Positions 49,184 to 62,880 of a stretch of 64,000 nucleotides of DNA are shown piece after piece. The stretch is from Lates calcarifer. Taxonomy: Eukaryota > Chordata > Actinopteri > Centropomidae. A program made the translations under genes and the position numbers. The notes below the pieces were generated by a model, which saw only the letters and a program-made list of their open reading frames with translations, made no database searches and was not told the DNA's origin. Location of the stretch: contig NC_066845.1 in assembly GCF_001640805.2 (NCBI RefSeq), positions 20,834,307 to 20,898,306 of the forward strand, read 5' to 3'. The first letter of the stretch is position 1. Each line of letters starts with the position of its first letter.

Positions 49184-52100
49184 TCACTTAAGTAAAGTAG
49201 AAACATGAAGTAGAGTATATAATGCCTCACTCAAATCTCAATTATTTTTTTCAGTTGCTTTTATATTGAGCATATTTAAGCATATTTAACACTTTCCAGT
49301 GAAAATGCATTAGATGGGTATGTAGTTTGATTTTCATGATGAAGACTGGAGTTTACCTCCAATCACAGAACTACAGGAGCCTAACTCAGGGTTTTTCAAA
49401 GTGTGACATAGTTTGTTCCCCCTCTAATAAAGTTTAACTTGAGCCCCGTTTCTTAGCCCATATTTGTTAACATTTTGGCAAACTGGTACCATTACACATA
49501 AGCTGGATTAGCTATAAGCAGTTCTTGCTTGAAATGTACCCACATATGTATAGACTATTACTGGATTATTTTGATACTGAAGAAAACTTATAAACAAACA
49601 AATCTGCAGTTATGAGGTGTGTCTTTCTTCTGTGATTTATAACTGGATGTATAGACACTTGCTCCCAATGGAAATCAGATATCCCTGGAAAGTTTAAGTC
49701 ATACTGCTGTAGCGACATCGGGCATCAGCCTGACGTCAGCCTGGCACCTATAATAAGACTATCACACAGTTCATAGAAAAAGACATGAATGTATGCCCAG
49801 AACTGCACCAAGGTAAAAGTACGGTCACTGAGAATTATGACCTGAACCCCCATCCCCCATTTTCTGACTCCCCAATATTCTGTGATAAGAAGCAGATACA
49901 GAACTCTTCCTCCCAAGCCAGGGTCAAAGGTCAAATGGCCTATTCAGAAGCGACAATTCTAATGGACCCCAGTTCATCAGGAACTTATGAATAAACACCC
50001 TCCAAATCTTCATTCTATTGCAACAAACTTTGTCTCTGCATTACAAATTCAACTGTGACTTTATTAGGAAAGTAACCTGACAAAGAACTATGCAGATTGG
50101 ACTCTCTCAGATCCACAGACCTAACTAGGTCCTGTCTCCCCCATTGTTTATCTTTCTCTGCACCAGAGATCTGCTTGTAAATTATGTCACATTCCAGGGT
50201 AACCTTGCACAAAATCCTCTAATGTTTCAAACTATATGAAATAATTGTCTGACCATTTTGTAAAGAACACCATTTTATTGATCGAATGCTTATAAGTAAT
50301 TCTGTGAAAATCTTAATTTTCTACGATGTTGCTAAGCTAAGATAATGTGAGGAATTAATTCAAACATCTGCCATGGAACCATATCGCCATCTATTGACCA
50401 TGTCTAAGCTTAACTGAAGAGGTTAGGCATGATGTTTTTCAGGTATTGAAATCAAATGATTATTCTTCATGTTATGTCTTCATGCCACTCATTTATTACT
50501 AATGATGAACACAATTTATTCTTTTGCAGTTAATCAGCTTAATTTTCTTAAGATTTGCAAGTAATGTGTTTTGATTCATGCTTGTATTAATGCATTCTCT
50601 TTCTTTAAGTATTAGTGCCACCAAGTTATATCTCATCTTGTACAATGTCTTAATTAATCATGGTGGAAGGCAAATATGTGATATGCGCAAGTATTCCAGA
50701 TTAATAATTTAGAGTTTATTTAAAAGATCATATTTCATTCTAACTGAGACAAAGAAAGTGAGGACAACTCTGCCTTTAAATCTGACACTATCCTCAAGAG
50801 AATAAAAACTCTGGCACTCAAAAGACAATGCCTTTGGTTGAAATCAGCTCCAAGCTACACAGCCACTCGCCGTGCACTTTAATTTTCTATGTACCTTTGT
50901 TTTCTTTCCACCACATGCTCCACAAGTAACTCTTTCTTTTATCTATATGCACAAGTGACTTTCTCTATTTCTTTAAGCCAAGCAACGTCAAGTTAAAACA
51001 AAGGAACAAAAGTATCTGAATACTTAAACTTATTTTTGATAATCCTGCGTTTTAATCCTGAAGATTCTTGACAGTTTTAGAGTTGTCTGGCTTTCACCAG
51101 CCTCCAGTAAAGTTATCCAGAAAACGTTAATTAGGCTACGGAAGAGCTTATGTTTCTTCAAAAGGCCAGCAGATACATGACCGCCTGCAAAGAAATCTGA
51201 AAGAAATTAAGTTTGCCAAGACAGAAAGTCTGTGAGTAAACTCAACTAAAGCTGAACTGCTGAGACACTGGTAGAATCCGTCACTGTTTTAAACAGAGAC
51301 ATGGCCTCCGGGAGAATCCACCTGGATGCTGCGTTTCCATGGTTACCACCACAACCTCAGCCGCCCGGATTCCAGCCAGTCTGCAGCTCCCACAACTCAC
51401 AGTAGGCCGGTCTTAACATCTTCTGTCAAGGGTTGATGATAAAATAAGTACACTTTAATTTTCGTCATCGAGAGACATCTCAAAATTCAGTACAAATAGA
51501 TTATAGGCTAAAACGATTTACCTCCACCAGATCACTGTGCTTATTTTACTTACTGTTAGTTCATCATGCTAGTTTGATCCTTACACTTCTGTTTTATTTT
51601 TATTTCACGTTTTCATTCTATATCTATATTCACTTTAGTAATCAATAAATTGTAAATACACTTGTAGACCCAGCAATTTTGTGTGTTTCTTTGCAATGGT
51701 GAGCCGGATCCCTGGATTGTGAAATCATGATCTTAGATATCTGACTGATTAAAAGTGGATATTAATGCAGAATATTGATATCAAAATTAATATCTCCGAT
51801 TTCCATCCCAAACTGGACGGTGGTGCCCCATTCAATGAGTGTAAATTGGATTTTCGAATGATTATTTTATGCATTTATGGAGCACTGAATCTAAAAATGT
51901 GTCAAAATGTGTGTTTTCAGATTTGACAGAATTTTGCTCAGGAGTGTCATTTTTAACTCAAACTGACTAGGTGCCAACGTACTTAGCATTAGGCATGGTC
52001 AAAAAGACAGATTTTATTATGTATTGTACAGCATCTTTAGTTAATGTCACAACCTGCCTCATTTGGAGGACTTTTTGGCAGTAGCAGCGTAGGAGTGAAT

Positions 52101-53219
52101 ATTGGCATCAAAAAATGTAACTCTAGTACTGTTGATTCCAGTGAATAATCTATTATTCCTCAAACACACCATATTTTCATCTAGATTTCTCCTAGCTGCA
52201 ACTATTATAATTCAAAATATGAATCAGCTCCCCTCAGCTGCTAACACAGCACCAGTCTATTTTCTTGTTTATTTTAACATGAGGGCTTTGTGTTGGGGTG
52301 TTTCATGTCAGGGCTACCTTCATGCTAATATAAATCTTCCCTGGGGTACATAGAAAACATAACAAAACACATTAAGAAGCCACAGAATGGAACGCTATTG
52401 GTCTTTTGATTCTGTTTGCCCAATGCACCAACATCTAAAAAGAAGACAATTCTGTTACCTTGTATGCAAGGACCTTTCAATTATTTCTGGAAGGTGCACT
52501 CTATTTGCAGAATAGCGCTTCTCTTGGCATGTAGCGGTTGAAGTGTGCTCTTCCAAGCACAGGATGAATGACACTACTTACTCTATTCTTATTACTGCTC
52601 GCTGCCTTTTCAGCAGAGGGGGTATAGAGTGATGCCATTTATCATGCTAGACATGAGGCTGGTTTTTTTTATCACAAACACATTTTCTCCTACAGGGAGT
52701 TCACAGAGCACATCTTTGATGCATTTCCAAATTTACTGGACATCTTTATTTTTATATTCTGCTTTCGGTGAGCAAGCTATCCTGGCAAAAAAAAACAAAC
52801 AAACATCCACCTTAGGAGTCAGAGTCCTCGTCACTTCGGTGTCAAAAAGTATTGAGTGGCTCGTAATGTGGAACATCCTGTGGGGATAAAGCTTAATTTC
52901 TTCAAGGGAACATGCTGAAAATCCATAAACGAACTGGCAGTGAAAGTGCTTGATAGCTGGACTGCTGGAAGGCTTTGTCTATTGGAAGATTACTATAGGT
53001 AGCCCCAGGAGCTTCTGTAACAGATGAGGTGACTCTCGCATGCATGCAGATGTGACACATGCTATGCTTATGGATTTTCAATGAGAGGCAGACCATGCAA
53101 ATCTTGGGCTTAGGAGCCCCAGAACCTAACATGGAAATGTGTCACTTCACTCTGGTTGTTTAACGTCACAACCTGCCTCAAAAGTGTTTAATGAGGGAGG
53201 GAGACCACACATAGCGTTT
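49184..53219. other. Non-coding region, no gene recognised
   Basis: AT-rich with no nameable repeat. A short GC-richer block at 51290-51420 holds a 34-codon ATG frame in good initiation context and a GTTTCCATGGTTAC motif. The frame at 52629-52889 (86 codons) has no known domain. Confidence 0.45.
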
Positions 53220-53453
53220 AAAGGACCAGTGTGAAGGATTTAGTGGTGTCTAATGGTGAGACTGCAGAATACCCATCCCCTCACCCCTTCCTTTATGTGT
53301 TAGAGAGTCTATGGTGGCCATCAGGTGCCAAAAATGGTGTCAACTACCGCATCAGCTAGTCTGTCAAGTGAAGACTTTGTTTAATAAATTTAGATACTGT
53401 ATTTAGTTCTTAGTCTATAAAACTATAGGTTATTGTTGACATGCTCTCTGATT

Positions 53454-53485
<32 letters not shown>

Positions 53486-53758
53486 TTCCTCTTCATCTTC
53501 TTTGTCTTCGGTATACAACGTTAATGTAAATGTGAAAGGTGGTTTGTTCATGCTGGGCTATTGTGGAAACATGGCGGTGCAACATGGCAGACTCTGTGAA
53601 AGAGGATCCACTCCTTGTGTAGATATAAATGGCTCATTTTAAACAAACAAAAACACCATAATTATTAGTTTAAGGTGATTATACACTAATAAAAACATAT
53701 GTATATTATATTCAATTTCTGCAAATAGATCCTTGTAAATGTTACACACTGATCCTTT
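53220..53758. mobile_element. MITE-like element with AAAGG(A)CCAGTGTG inverted ends, split by a TTTC microsatellite
   Basis: The left end is AAAGGACCAGTGTGAAGGAT and the right end in reverse complement is AAAGGATCAGTGTGTAACAT; over 24 bases about 20 match. Interior phrases (GAAACATGGCGGTGCAACAT, GCAGACTCTGTGAAAGAGGA, GGTGATTATACACTAATAAA) are those of a very common percomorph repeat. A TTTC microsatellite occupies 53452-53487, in the middle. No target duplication could be established. There is no coding capacity; frame 53433-53642 is an artefact. Confidence 0.75.
53452..53487. repeat. (TTTC)n microsatellite
   Basis: About nine TTTC units inside the MITE-like element, producing a Phe/Ser/Leu-rich artefact frame. 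Confidence 0.95.
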
Positions 53759-56569
53759 GTGTTTTAATTCAATATATGGGATACAAATAAGGTATCTGAG
53801 TAAGCTGGTTGGCTTTGTATGCTGTGTCTATGTGAATAGCATGGAGAAAATGAATCCATGGATGTGAAATACAAACAAAGAATGATGTCAGGGATTGTTC
53901 AGGTCTGATTTATAGATTTTTGTGCCCAGCCTACTCAGGTGCACTGCATTTCTAACAAGGGGCACATCTCAGCTGCCTTGACTGAATCCACTTCCTAGTT
54001 CCTCCCACTGATGATGTGAGGAGAGACGAAATGAGGAAACATGTTTTAAGAGAAATGTGATGTCCTGTCCTCTGAATCATAATCTCAGGCAACATCTGTT
54101 TCTAACAATAGCAGTGCAGCTGGATCAGAAGTCAGTTGGATTTTAGAGCTCTGTGGCAACTTATGTTGGTTAGGAGTTTATATTTACCCATACACAGACT
54201 GCTCAAATAATAGGCACACACTTAACTACCATCGGCACAGCAGTGTGTGTGTGTGTGTGTGTGTTTAAATTCTGTCTACATGTTTGGCAAACATCTACAC
54301 ATTTATGAAAAACCAGCATTTTCTATACTGTGCTCAGATCAGTCAAACCACAGTGTGTAAATGGACTTCACTGCTCAAACACTGATTGCTCATAAACCAT
54401 ATTTCTATAGAAGCAGCAATGTTTTTTTTTCTTTTTACAATTATTTGTACTGCATTTGTTGATACTGTGCCAATAATTATCAATAAGTCTGGTTATGATT
54501 AACATATTTTATAGAGTTATAGAGTTACATGACATCATCTCATCACCTCTCTCTAACTACAATATTATTTATCATATCAATCAAAAGGGGAACTAAGCCT
54601 TACACACAATGAAGAGAAAAATCTGTCTAAGGAAAGTTGTTCTAAGCTCTTCTGTTTATAGCTCTGTTATCTTGTTATTTGGATCAGTCCATTCAGCTGC
54701 AGTGTCCAGTCACCTGTTGATTTCCAATAAAGGTGTGTGTCGATCTGGCAAAGGATGGCCTCAAGTTTCTGTGCTCCCTCCAAGCTGAAATAGGAGTTTT
54801 GAGATGGCCTTCAAGGTGGAGGACTGAGATCATTTCCAGGTCAAGCAAGGAGCAAGGGATGACAAATAAGGGAACTTGGATGTACCCAAGGTGTGAGAAC
54901 AAATGTGAAGAATAGTTCACTGAAATCATTCAGAGCAATCAAGGGCCAAACCTTGAAGAATAATGTATATAGAAATACCATAGACTGAGTCAAAAATATA
55001 GTACCAAAATACTTGATGATTTATTTATGAATGAATGAATGATGAATTATTATTATATATATAATTTAAAAAATAGTTCCAATTCCATCTTTGTTGAGTT
55101 TCAGGTTCTTCTTAACTTTTCTGCCTAAGAGACATACAGCAAAGATAAACAATATACACAACAATCAGAAGGCACACTCTGAGAAAAATGATGCTAGGCT
55201 CCACTGAAAGTTGTCGAACACATCCAAGGTCTGGATGACTCATAGATTCCTGTCTGGTTGGCCATGCTCGCTCTCTAAAACAATTGGCCTTCTTCCCTTT
55301 CTCTCTGGCCTTTGAACTACAGGTGCTCATCCTCACGGTCTGCTCGATGTGGCGGGACATTATTCTTCCTTAAAGATACGACAACCCACTGTGGATAGAA
55401 AAAAAAAATGAGAAGAAGGGGGAATGTCATTTATCATGATCAGGACTGCAGCTTTGACTAACACCATGTGGAGGTATGGGTGTTATATGGAGGACATTTT
55501 TCAACAGGGAGGTGGTACACAATGTTCAGAGGAGCGGTAGAGAAGGTGGAGGATTCAAGGCGTGTTTCGACTGTTTAGAGTGGGTTGTTCATGTTTGTAA
55601 AAAGGTAGAAACGAATGCAATTTCAGACATTTTACCAGTTTTAGGTGAGGATATTGATGTTGTCTGAGAAGCTGATCTGAAAGTACAACAGGGACTGATT
55701 GAAATGTTAAAGGGGCAAGTCAGAGTTTTATTGCCCCTGAAATGAAAAGTCAATAAAAATGTGACTTTACTGTTTGTATCAGCTACAGGAAACTGTAATT
55801 TAAAGGGCTGTGAGTTTTATTGGTTTGTGTCTAAGTCCTAATGGTCCCTATTGACACACACAGATGTTAATAAAAATGACAGATTAGTTGCCATAATGCA
55901 TCTTTGTCCACAAAACATGACTGTACAAGTTTTTATTGTGACAAATAGTTCAACCCAAGAAAACTTTCTCAACTATGTAAATATATACCAACAATCCCTT
56001 TTTATGTGATTACGTTTTAGGTCAAAAATGAAGATTACTTGTAGATTTGTGGAAAAAGATTTCAAACACATCAAGATCTTAATGTTTGGACATCAAATTT
56101 TGAGAAAATATCATTGTAGAATTAAGTGAACCAGTTTAATACACAACTAAAGGGACTTTTTATTCTCTAGTGAAAATATTCAGATCGTGAGGTGGGGTAT
56201 GGGATTGCTGAGGGTGATGTGGGGATAAAGCAGTGCAATGTGAGAGCAGACTCTAGTGCAAACAACAGTAAAATCAGAAATCCACCATCACTGTCAGTCC
56301 TTGCGTTCGTGTGACAAAAGAGATGACACTGGTTCCAATGGCCTTGATCCATGCACGGCTTATCGGCTGATCTTAAAAATTATTTTCTCATTTGAAGCTG
56401 TCTTCTTTTTTGGTGGATATTTTAAAACCTGCATTTTGTACTTCTTTGTTAAAGCTGACAGTACAGTCTTCTTCCCTGTTAAGCTTTGACCCTCTGCTTA
56501 TTTCTTAGCTTACTGTTGATCAGTGGAATAGCAAACCATTTGCACAAATGTATATACATGTGAATTAAG
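53759..56569. other. Non-coding region, nothing recognised apart from simple repeats
   Basis: It contains a GT microsatellite at 54243-54264 and AT-rich stretches near 55050. Frames such as 55476-55667 and 54693-54929 show no recognisable domain. Confidence 0.5.
54243..54264. repeat. (GT)n microsatellite
   Basis: About eleven GT units. Confidence 0.95.
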
Positions 56570-56740
56570 AATTTGTACTTTAGAAGTATCAAAAGTCAAC
56601 ATACTCTTTTATGCAGAATGACCCTTGATAGTGTTGTATATTATCAGATTACTATTATCAGGTTATTAATAACATAAACAGTGCAAAGTGGTGTAGCTGG
56701 TCAAGGTGGTGCTAATTTTGAATATTTTATAAACAGTTTT
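56570..56740 (+). repeat. Internal fragment of the fish CAGTGGTGGAA hAT-like family
   Basis: GAAGTATCAAAAGTCAACAT, TTTTATGCAGAATGACCCTT and GTAGCTGGTCAAGGTGGTGC match internal parts of the family whose terminus is at 46751-46803. No ends are present here, so it is a truncated copy or an old deletion derivative. Confidence 0.6.
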
Positions 56741-59700
56741 CAGGTCAGCACAGAAAAAGAAACCTGTCTAAGGTTACATCAGTATACATCAAAGACTGAG
56801 TTCAATATGACAGTGTATGGATACAAAACTCCTTTAAATAACCATTCTACATACAGTATATAGCACTGCACATGAGCAACATATAAAATTTTAACAGGAC
56901 CTTAATCCTGCTTGACAGTTGGCTTAATACGCCAGTGTCACATTGAAAGAAAAAGTGGGTAATGCATCTCAGTAACAGATACAAGTGTTGTCTTGCTGTC
57001 ATGTCAGCAAGAACTCACACAACCAATTTGTTTGTCTGATGTTGAAAGCCAAAATGGACTGGGCTGACATGCTTTTACTGGATTAACAGTGACAGCAGCC
57101 ACTTTAACTCCTCTTCCACAAATCGGAACAAACAATTATGTGGCAATGCTGTGTGGTCTTGTCTATACTGTACAACTGTAAGGAGACACTTGAACCCTGA
57201 ATTGCTCTAGTCAAGGCCTCTCTCAGGACATCGTTTATTCTATCTATTTATTTGTTTTATTAGAATAAAACATCAAATAGCAGATCAATTCAGTCAGCAT
57301 ACACTCAAACACACACACACACACACAAACTGCTAGAATGCAGACAAGATGAAATATACAAGATAGCGTGTCCCTTGTCTGACTCCCGGTGTGGGTACAG
57401 GACACACAGCAGGTTCTGCAACAGCAGCTTACTGTCTTGAGAACAGATGCACTGATACACATGCATACACATACACACATGGAACAGTTCAAAGTTCAAT
57501 GAGAAAGAGTGCCCACTCTTTGTCCCAGCCTCTATGCTTACCTCTACCTCTATTTCTTATGCTAATCATGCTGAGCTATGCTGCTAGCTCTTTTCTTTAA
57601 TCTCCCTCTTGGTTTAAAGTATTTCCTCTTTTATCACATGTATGCAAGAGTTCTATTTCTTTCTCCCATCATTAACCTGTGTGATCTTCATGTAAGTGAT
57701 GAGGGGGTATTCCCCCTTTGCAGACTAACCTGACATTAAGTCTAATTTAAATTCAGTTTCATGTTTAATTAACACGTTTTAAACTGTAAAACATTGTCCC
57801 CTAATTGAAATAGTATCTCAACAATGCAGTATACACTCAACTTTGTCCACATAGGTGTAACTAATGCTGTCTAATAGAACAAGCATGCAGTAAATCCTGC
57901 CATCATGAAGGTTACTCAGTTTTGTCAATGTTCAGTTTTTGTCTACCCTCACTGATAAGGTTGACAACATATTAGAAACACCACACAAAATAAGCATTGT
58001 GAAGGTGTTACTTTGGGCTGTGGGCATTTCTCACAATTTTTGCATCTTTGTAATTGCAACCATGATGGCCTGGCATGACTGATGCTGTAGGGGGCACTGT
58101 TTCAAGAAAAGTTTGTATGGATTGTACCAGAGGGCAGAAAGAAACCACAACAGCAGCCTTTGCAGCCACAAGTGGTAATTACAGGTACTGGGGCTTTAAA
58201 TTCTATTGGGCTCTGAGTGAGAGCGGTCTGGAAGCAGCATACCCCTTTCAGTTCATGAACAGAAAACAAAGCCTATCAATTGCTCAGGCATCATCTCAGC
58301 ATAAAATGGTGCTGTCTCCTCATGTCAAGTCAGCATTCGACTAATCTGATTGACCATAATGCTGTAAAGCATTAGTACTTCTTGTGGGAGATCGTACCTG
58401 CTCAACCCAATTTACATAGTGTAAGAACAGGCATTAGGGGCACAGAGTGGGAATTAAAAAGGCACCATTCAGTGTAATCAAAATTATCAAAATGATTTTG
58501 AAGCTGTTTTAAGGTAAAATAGTTGCATAATATAACTCTAAGTAACATTTTCAGTACAGGAGTAATAATCCAGTATTGGAGCATTTTTATAGTGTAGAAT
58601 GTCACCTTTTTGTGCAAAATGTCATCACTCTTCAGCTAATGAGATGCTATGTTATGCAGTAATGATGTTATACAGTTCACGGCTAACTTTAGATTAATTT
58701 CACTGCTTAGGACTTTCTGTTATATGTACTGAGTATTCACCACTGTACATGAGACATTATTACAGCTTGCTAATACCACAGCAGGTCTCTGAATGTCGTA
58801 ATCCAACCAAGGTCTGAGATATTACCCTGAGAGCAGCAGCTGTTAGAGATGAACATTGTTCCTAGACTGTCTCCGCTGATCTCTGTTCCACCACTTGAAC
58901 TCCTCCAGCAATCCTTTAAGGAGATAAATTGTCTGCAGCACTTTTTGTGAAGAGATAAGAAAGCTTGAATTTGTCTTAAAAATTAGCTATGCCCAGAAAT
59001 ATGGGTGGATGTGGCCTACCTAATGTACATCTGCAATATTTCTCCTGCAGTGTCAGATACCTATTATCATAGTTGTGTGAAAAATAACAGGAGGTAAAGT
59101 TGGGAATGATTCATGGTGGACAGGAAGTGAAAACAAACTATATATTTCTAAAGCTTCCTTATGGTAATTTGCAAAGTACAACAAGGAAAACAGGTGATCA
59201 GGAAACATTATTAATGGCTCCTTTTTCCCACTAAGGAGTCAACCCTTATACATAAGCTGTGGGTAAAACTCTTAAGTTGTGCTTAGCAGCATTAACACAG
59301 CACTGGCTGGACAATCCTGCAAGAAATGGAGACATCATAGGAGTTAATGAGCTTCACATGCAGTTTGAGTGATTAAACATTTTTGCACAATTTACAGCAG
59401 GACGTCATGCCGATAAATATGTGGCTTAATAAGGATATTGAATTGTAATCAGAATAAAAAAGAGCAGTGACAGCGTATTGGGGAATGGTCTCAAGTAGTG
59501 GAGGCAGTTGAGCATATTCCTTCAGGCATTAAGGAACAATGGGATGTTGGTTTATCTCACCACAGATCAATGGTATATGTGACTGTCCACACTATTTGTC
59601 AAACTGTGGGCAATATTAAGTTGTACAGAAGAGCACTGTGTTCAGAGTATATATTTGCTGATATCTCGTGCCTGTTTTTATTTAGCCAGATCTTGATGTT

Positions 59701-59786
59701 GACTCATCTTTCTATGACAATCTGAAAAAAGATAACTTTACATTGAGTATGGTACGGTTTTCATACCATGAGAAACAAGTTTAGGA
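56741..59786. other. Non-coding region, nothing recognised
   Basis: It includes a short CA microsatellite at 57309-57327. Frames at 57244-57499, 58075-58344 and 58402-58617 show no known motif. Confidence 0.5.
57309..57327. repeat. (CA)n microsatellite
   Basis: About nine CA units; the Cys/Val runs in the minus-strand frames over it are artefacts. Confidence 0.93.
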
Positions 59787-60171
59787 CTGGAGTGCTCTGT
59801 TGCTCAGCCAGAGTGACTATCAGGTTCTCTGTTATCAAGCCCTTGTCCCGAGATTGCTCAGTTTGGCCTGGTGACCAGTTCTAGGAAGAGTCCTAATTAT
59901 TACACACTTCCTCCATGTAAGATATATGGAGCACACTGGGCTCTTGGGAACCTTCAATGCAGCAGAAAGTTTTGTTGTTGCCTTCCTCAGATCTGTGCTT
60001 TAACACAATCCTTTCTCTGAGCTCTGCAGACAGTTCCTTCCACCTCTTGGCTTGGTTTTTGCTCTGACACGCATCATCAGTTGTGGGGGTTAAAGTTTTA
60101 GCATAAGGCTGCAACATTACCAAATATGGAAAAAAAATGAAGGGAACTGAATACTTCCTGAGTGCACTGTA
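59787..60171 (-). mobile_element. Tc1-like transposon relic, 5' end with start of the transposase
   Basis: On the minus strand the element begins at 60171 with TACAGTGCACTCAGGAAGTA, the terminal repeat of fish Tc1-like elements. About 120 bp inward the frame reads KELSAELRERIVLKHRSEEG, the N-terminal DNA-binding region of Tc1/mariner transposases. The following helix-turn-helix is scrambled by a frameshift, although the nucleotides still match (GCATTGAAGGTTCCCAAGAG). Similarity continues to about 59787 (AAACTGAGCAATCTCGGGAC, GTCACTCTGGCTGAG). The catalytic DDE domain and the other terminal repeat are missing. It is a dead, truncated copy. Confidence 0.85.
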
Positions 60172-62299
60172 GCTATACAATTCCTCTTTATATAATTCCT
60201 GACTTTTATTTGCATGTTTTAGTCCATTTATTATCATAATAGATATGTCTACTCGTGATGTTACTGCTGACAAACATGTCTCAGATTTAAATGCATTTTT
60301 TCATGCATTTTTCATGCAGAAACTAATTTCCCCACAGTTTCAAAATCAACTTTCAGAGACTTGAAACTTGCCTGAGATACACTAAGTAATCCATCACAGT
60401 GAACAGCAGTTTGGTTTCATTTTTATCAAAGGTGTGTTACTGTTCTATGATAATACAGTACTGACTCAAATCATTCTGCGCTTCACAGCAACAATACTGT
60501 AATTCTGACAACAATGAAAGCGGACATTTTGTTCAGTGTGATGGATTTCTTAATTCATGCAAGTTTCAAGTCTCAGGTCTGTAATGAGATTTTCATACAG
60601 TAATGAAATGAATGGAGAACAATATCTGCCAAGGTGAGTAAGAGACATTGACCATTTTTAAATGGTTTTCAATGAAAATCAGTGAGCACTGCCAGCAAGA
60701 CAAGGACTTACTGACAAGAGCAACCCACTCAATCATCTTGAGGAAATCAGTTTCCAGAAACATTTTTGCATGTACACAGAAAAAAATTGCAGTGAAGATA
60801 GTTTCACTACTGGAGCCCAGACTTGCATCAGGAAAACAGGAGATGTAGCCTTTTCTCCAAAGAATTACATGCATCTACAAATACTTTAAATCAGCCAAAC
60901 ATATTTTAAAGGGCACCTAATGATGTTTGGATTATGTCTTATGCTAACATATTTGACAAAACATTTAGTAAACATATCTAAACAGAAACAAATGTTCACC
61001 ATTGAAAATTACTTAAAGCATATGAACAAAGTACTTTAAATTGAAACTGTGTTGAGTGATCATTTTAAGCTTTTTGGTTTGTTTCTGGTGTACATGTTAT
61101 TTTTATGCTTCCATTGTTTTGTCTGTCTGATTCCACAAAATTATGGGGTTTCCATTACAGCTTTTATGAGCAGCCTCAGGCCAATTCTGTATGCACATAC
61201 TCTCTAATTAGAACTAACACAGATGTGTGGTTGAAATCACTTTTATTTAACCCAGTACAAGATTCCACAGGCAGGGAGTAACTAATGCAAATATTAGATG
61301 AGCCTCAGAAAGACACTTTTTCAAGTGTTTTCATGTATTCTAGATTAAGGACTGTACTTCTGTTTTTATTTCCCGAATTGTGAGAAACTGTCCAACATAA
61401 CAAAAAGCTCTTTTTTTGTTTGTTTGTGTCAGTAGTTCAGTTATCCCTTATTATAAGTTAGTATATCAAAATAATATATCAAAATACCTCTCTCTCTTTC
61501 AGCCTGCTTTAAAACATCTTGAACTTGTGTAGATTAATTTATCCAAACACATATGATTTTAAATGACTATACCTGCCCATCATGTAAGACCTCACTTGGC
61601 TGTTAGCTAGTGGGCTGTAGTTGCTAGGAGAGTAATGTCATATGTCAGAGATTTATATCATGGGACTGTACTATCAGAAATGACAGAAGTAGTAGCAAAA
61701 TCCTTGTTCATGATTTCAAAAGAGCTTGGTTGAGCCTTAATTTATTCATTTATCTCTTGTCCTCCTCCTGATTTAATGATGGCGGTTCACTACAACTTTG
61801 TATCGCTAAACCATACACTTTTGAGGATCCAATCAAATCTAAAGGACACAATTTAAATCTACCTTGTAACTGAACCCCCTGCACATATTATGTTTTATGT
61901 TTCACTCATATCGTTTTAAAGATGACCTCATTTCAGTATAACTTTAAGTGTTTTTTTTTTCTTCTTTTTTTCATACATTTGGAAATGATACCCACTCCAC
62001 CCCACCCCCACTTCATTTCTTTACTCCTTATCCTGGTGGATAGATTTTTTTTTTGCATGTAGAACATACATTGATACATTCTAATCGTGCATCTTTTTGT
62101 GTGTTTCTTTATGCTAAAGAAAATTCATTAAGTGATGTCATTTATCTTTCTTCTTTTTTTTTTATCACTGTATTGTTTCTTTTCAGTCTAAACAGAAATA
62201 TGTTGTCTAAGGATGTACTAACTGAATATTGTTCAGTTTGTTTTAGCTGTAGGTTTGACGTATAGTAGATTTGTGTGCAATATCTGTATTGTGTATATG
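60172..62299. other. Non-coding region, nothing recognised
   Basis: No gene or nameable repeat. T-rich tracts occur near 61950 and 62150. Paired frames at 60593-60874 and 60648-60848 look like chance. Confidence 0.5.
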
Positions 62300-62520
62300 T
62301 ATAAAGTCCTTTGTATATTGCTCTTCTGTTAATATTTTTTTATTACATTATCATGTTTATACTGTTGTTATGTTTAGATTTTTTATAGCATTATCTTGTT
62401 TTTACCTTGTCTTTTACTCCTATTTATGTCTTTTTCTATCTTGTTAATCACTTATGCTGCTGCAACAATGTAAATTTCCCCATTGTGGGACTAATAAAAG
62501 ATTATCTTATCTTATCTTAA
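62300..62520 (+). repeat. LINE-like 3' tail ending in (TTATC)n
   Basis: TGCTGCTGCAACAATGTAAA and TTTCCCCATTGTGGGACTAA, then AATAAAAGATTATC and TTATC repeats, match a 3' terminus found very widely in fish genomes and typical of a non-LTR retrotransposon with a TTATC-type tail. The copy is 5'-truncated with no coding remnant. Clade not assigned. Confidence 0.6.
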
Positions 62521-62619
62521 GTAAATGGCATATAGTTCTATTTTATTTCTTTAGATGATGTGTCTGACTTGGCTTCTGAACCACTCAGCTGGAGCTCCCC
62601 AGTCTGGCACCCGTGGTTT

Positions 62620-62880
62620 CAATGGGAAAGAACTGCCTCTACTGTCTGCTGCTGCTGGAAACAAGTTTAATGAGAGCTGTGAGAGTGAACAAAAACAGTA
62701 AAAGCTATCGGCCTTAGAACCAAAACAATTTGCTGAAAAGTACTAAAGCACTCTGTGGAGCTGAGGGAAACTGCAGCGATAATGCTCTCTGGGTTTGTTA
62801 CGAGGAGTGACCCATTTTACAGTACATATCATTATTTGATCCATTGCTAATATAAAAATACTGATTAATGCAGCTTTAAA
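62620..62880 (+). repeat. Dispersed repeat ending in GATTAATGCAGCTTTAA
   Basis: Phrases GAGAGCTGTGAGAGTGAACA, GAAACTGCAGCGATAATG and CATTATTTGATCCATTGCTA recall a common percomorph repeat. The end AAAAATACTGATTAATGCAG is shared with the copy ending at 32053. No coding capacity; class unassigned. Confidence 0.55.
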
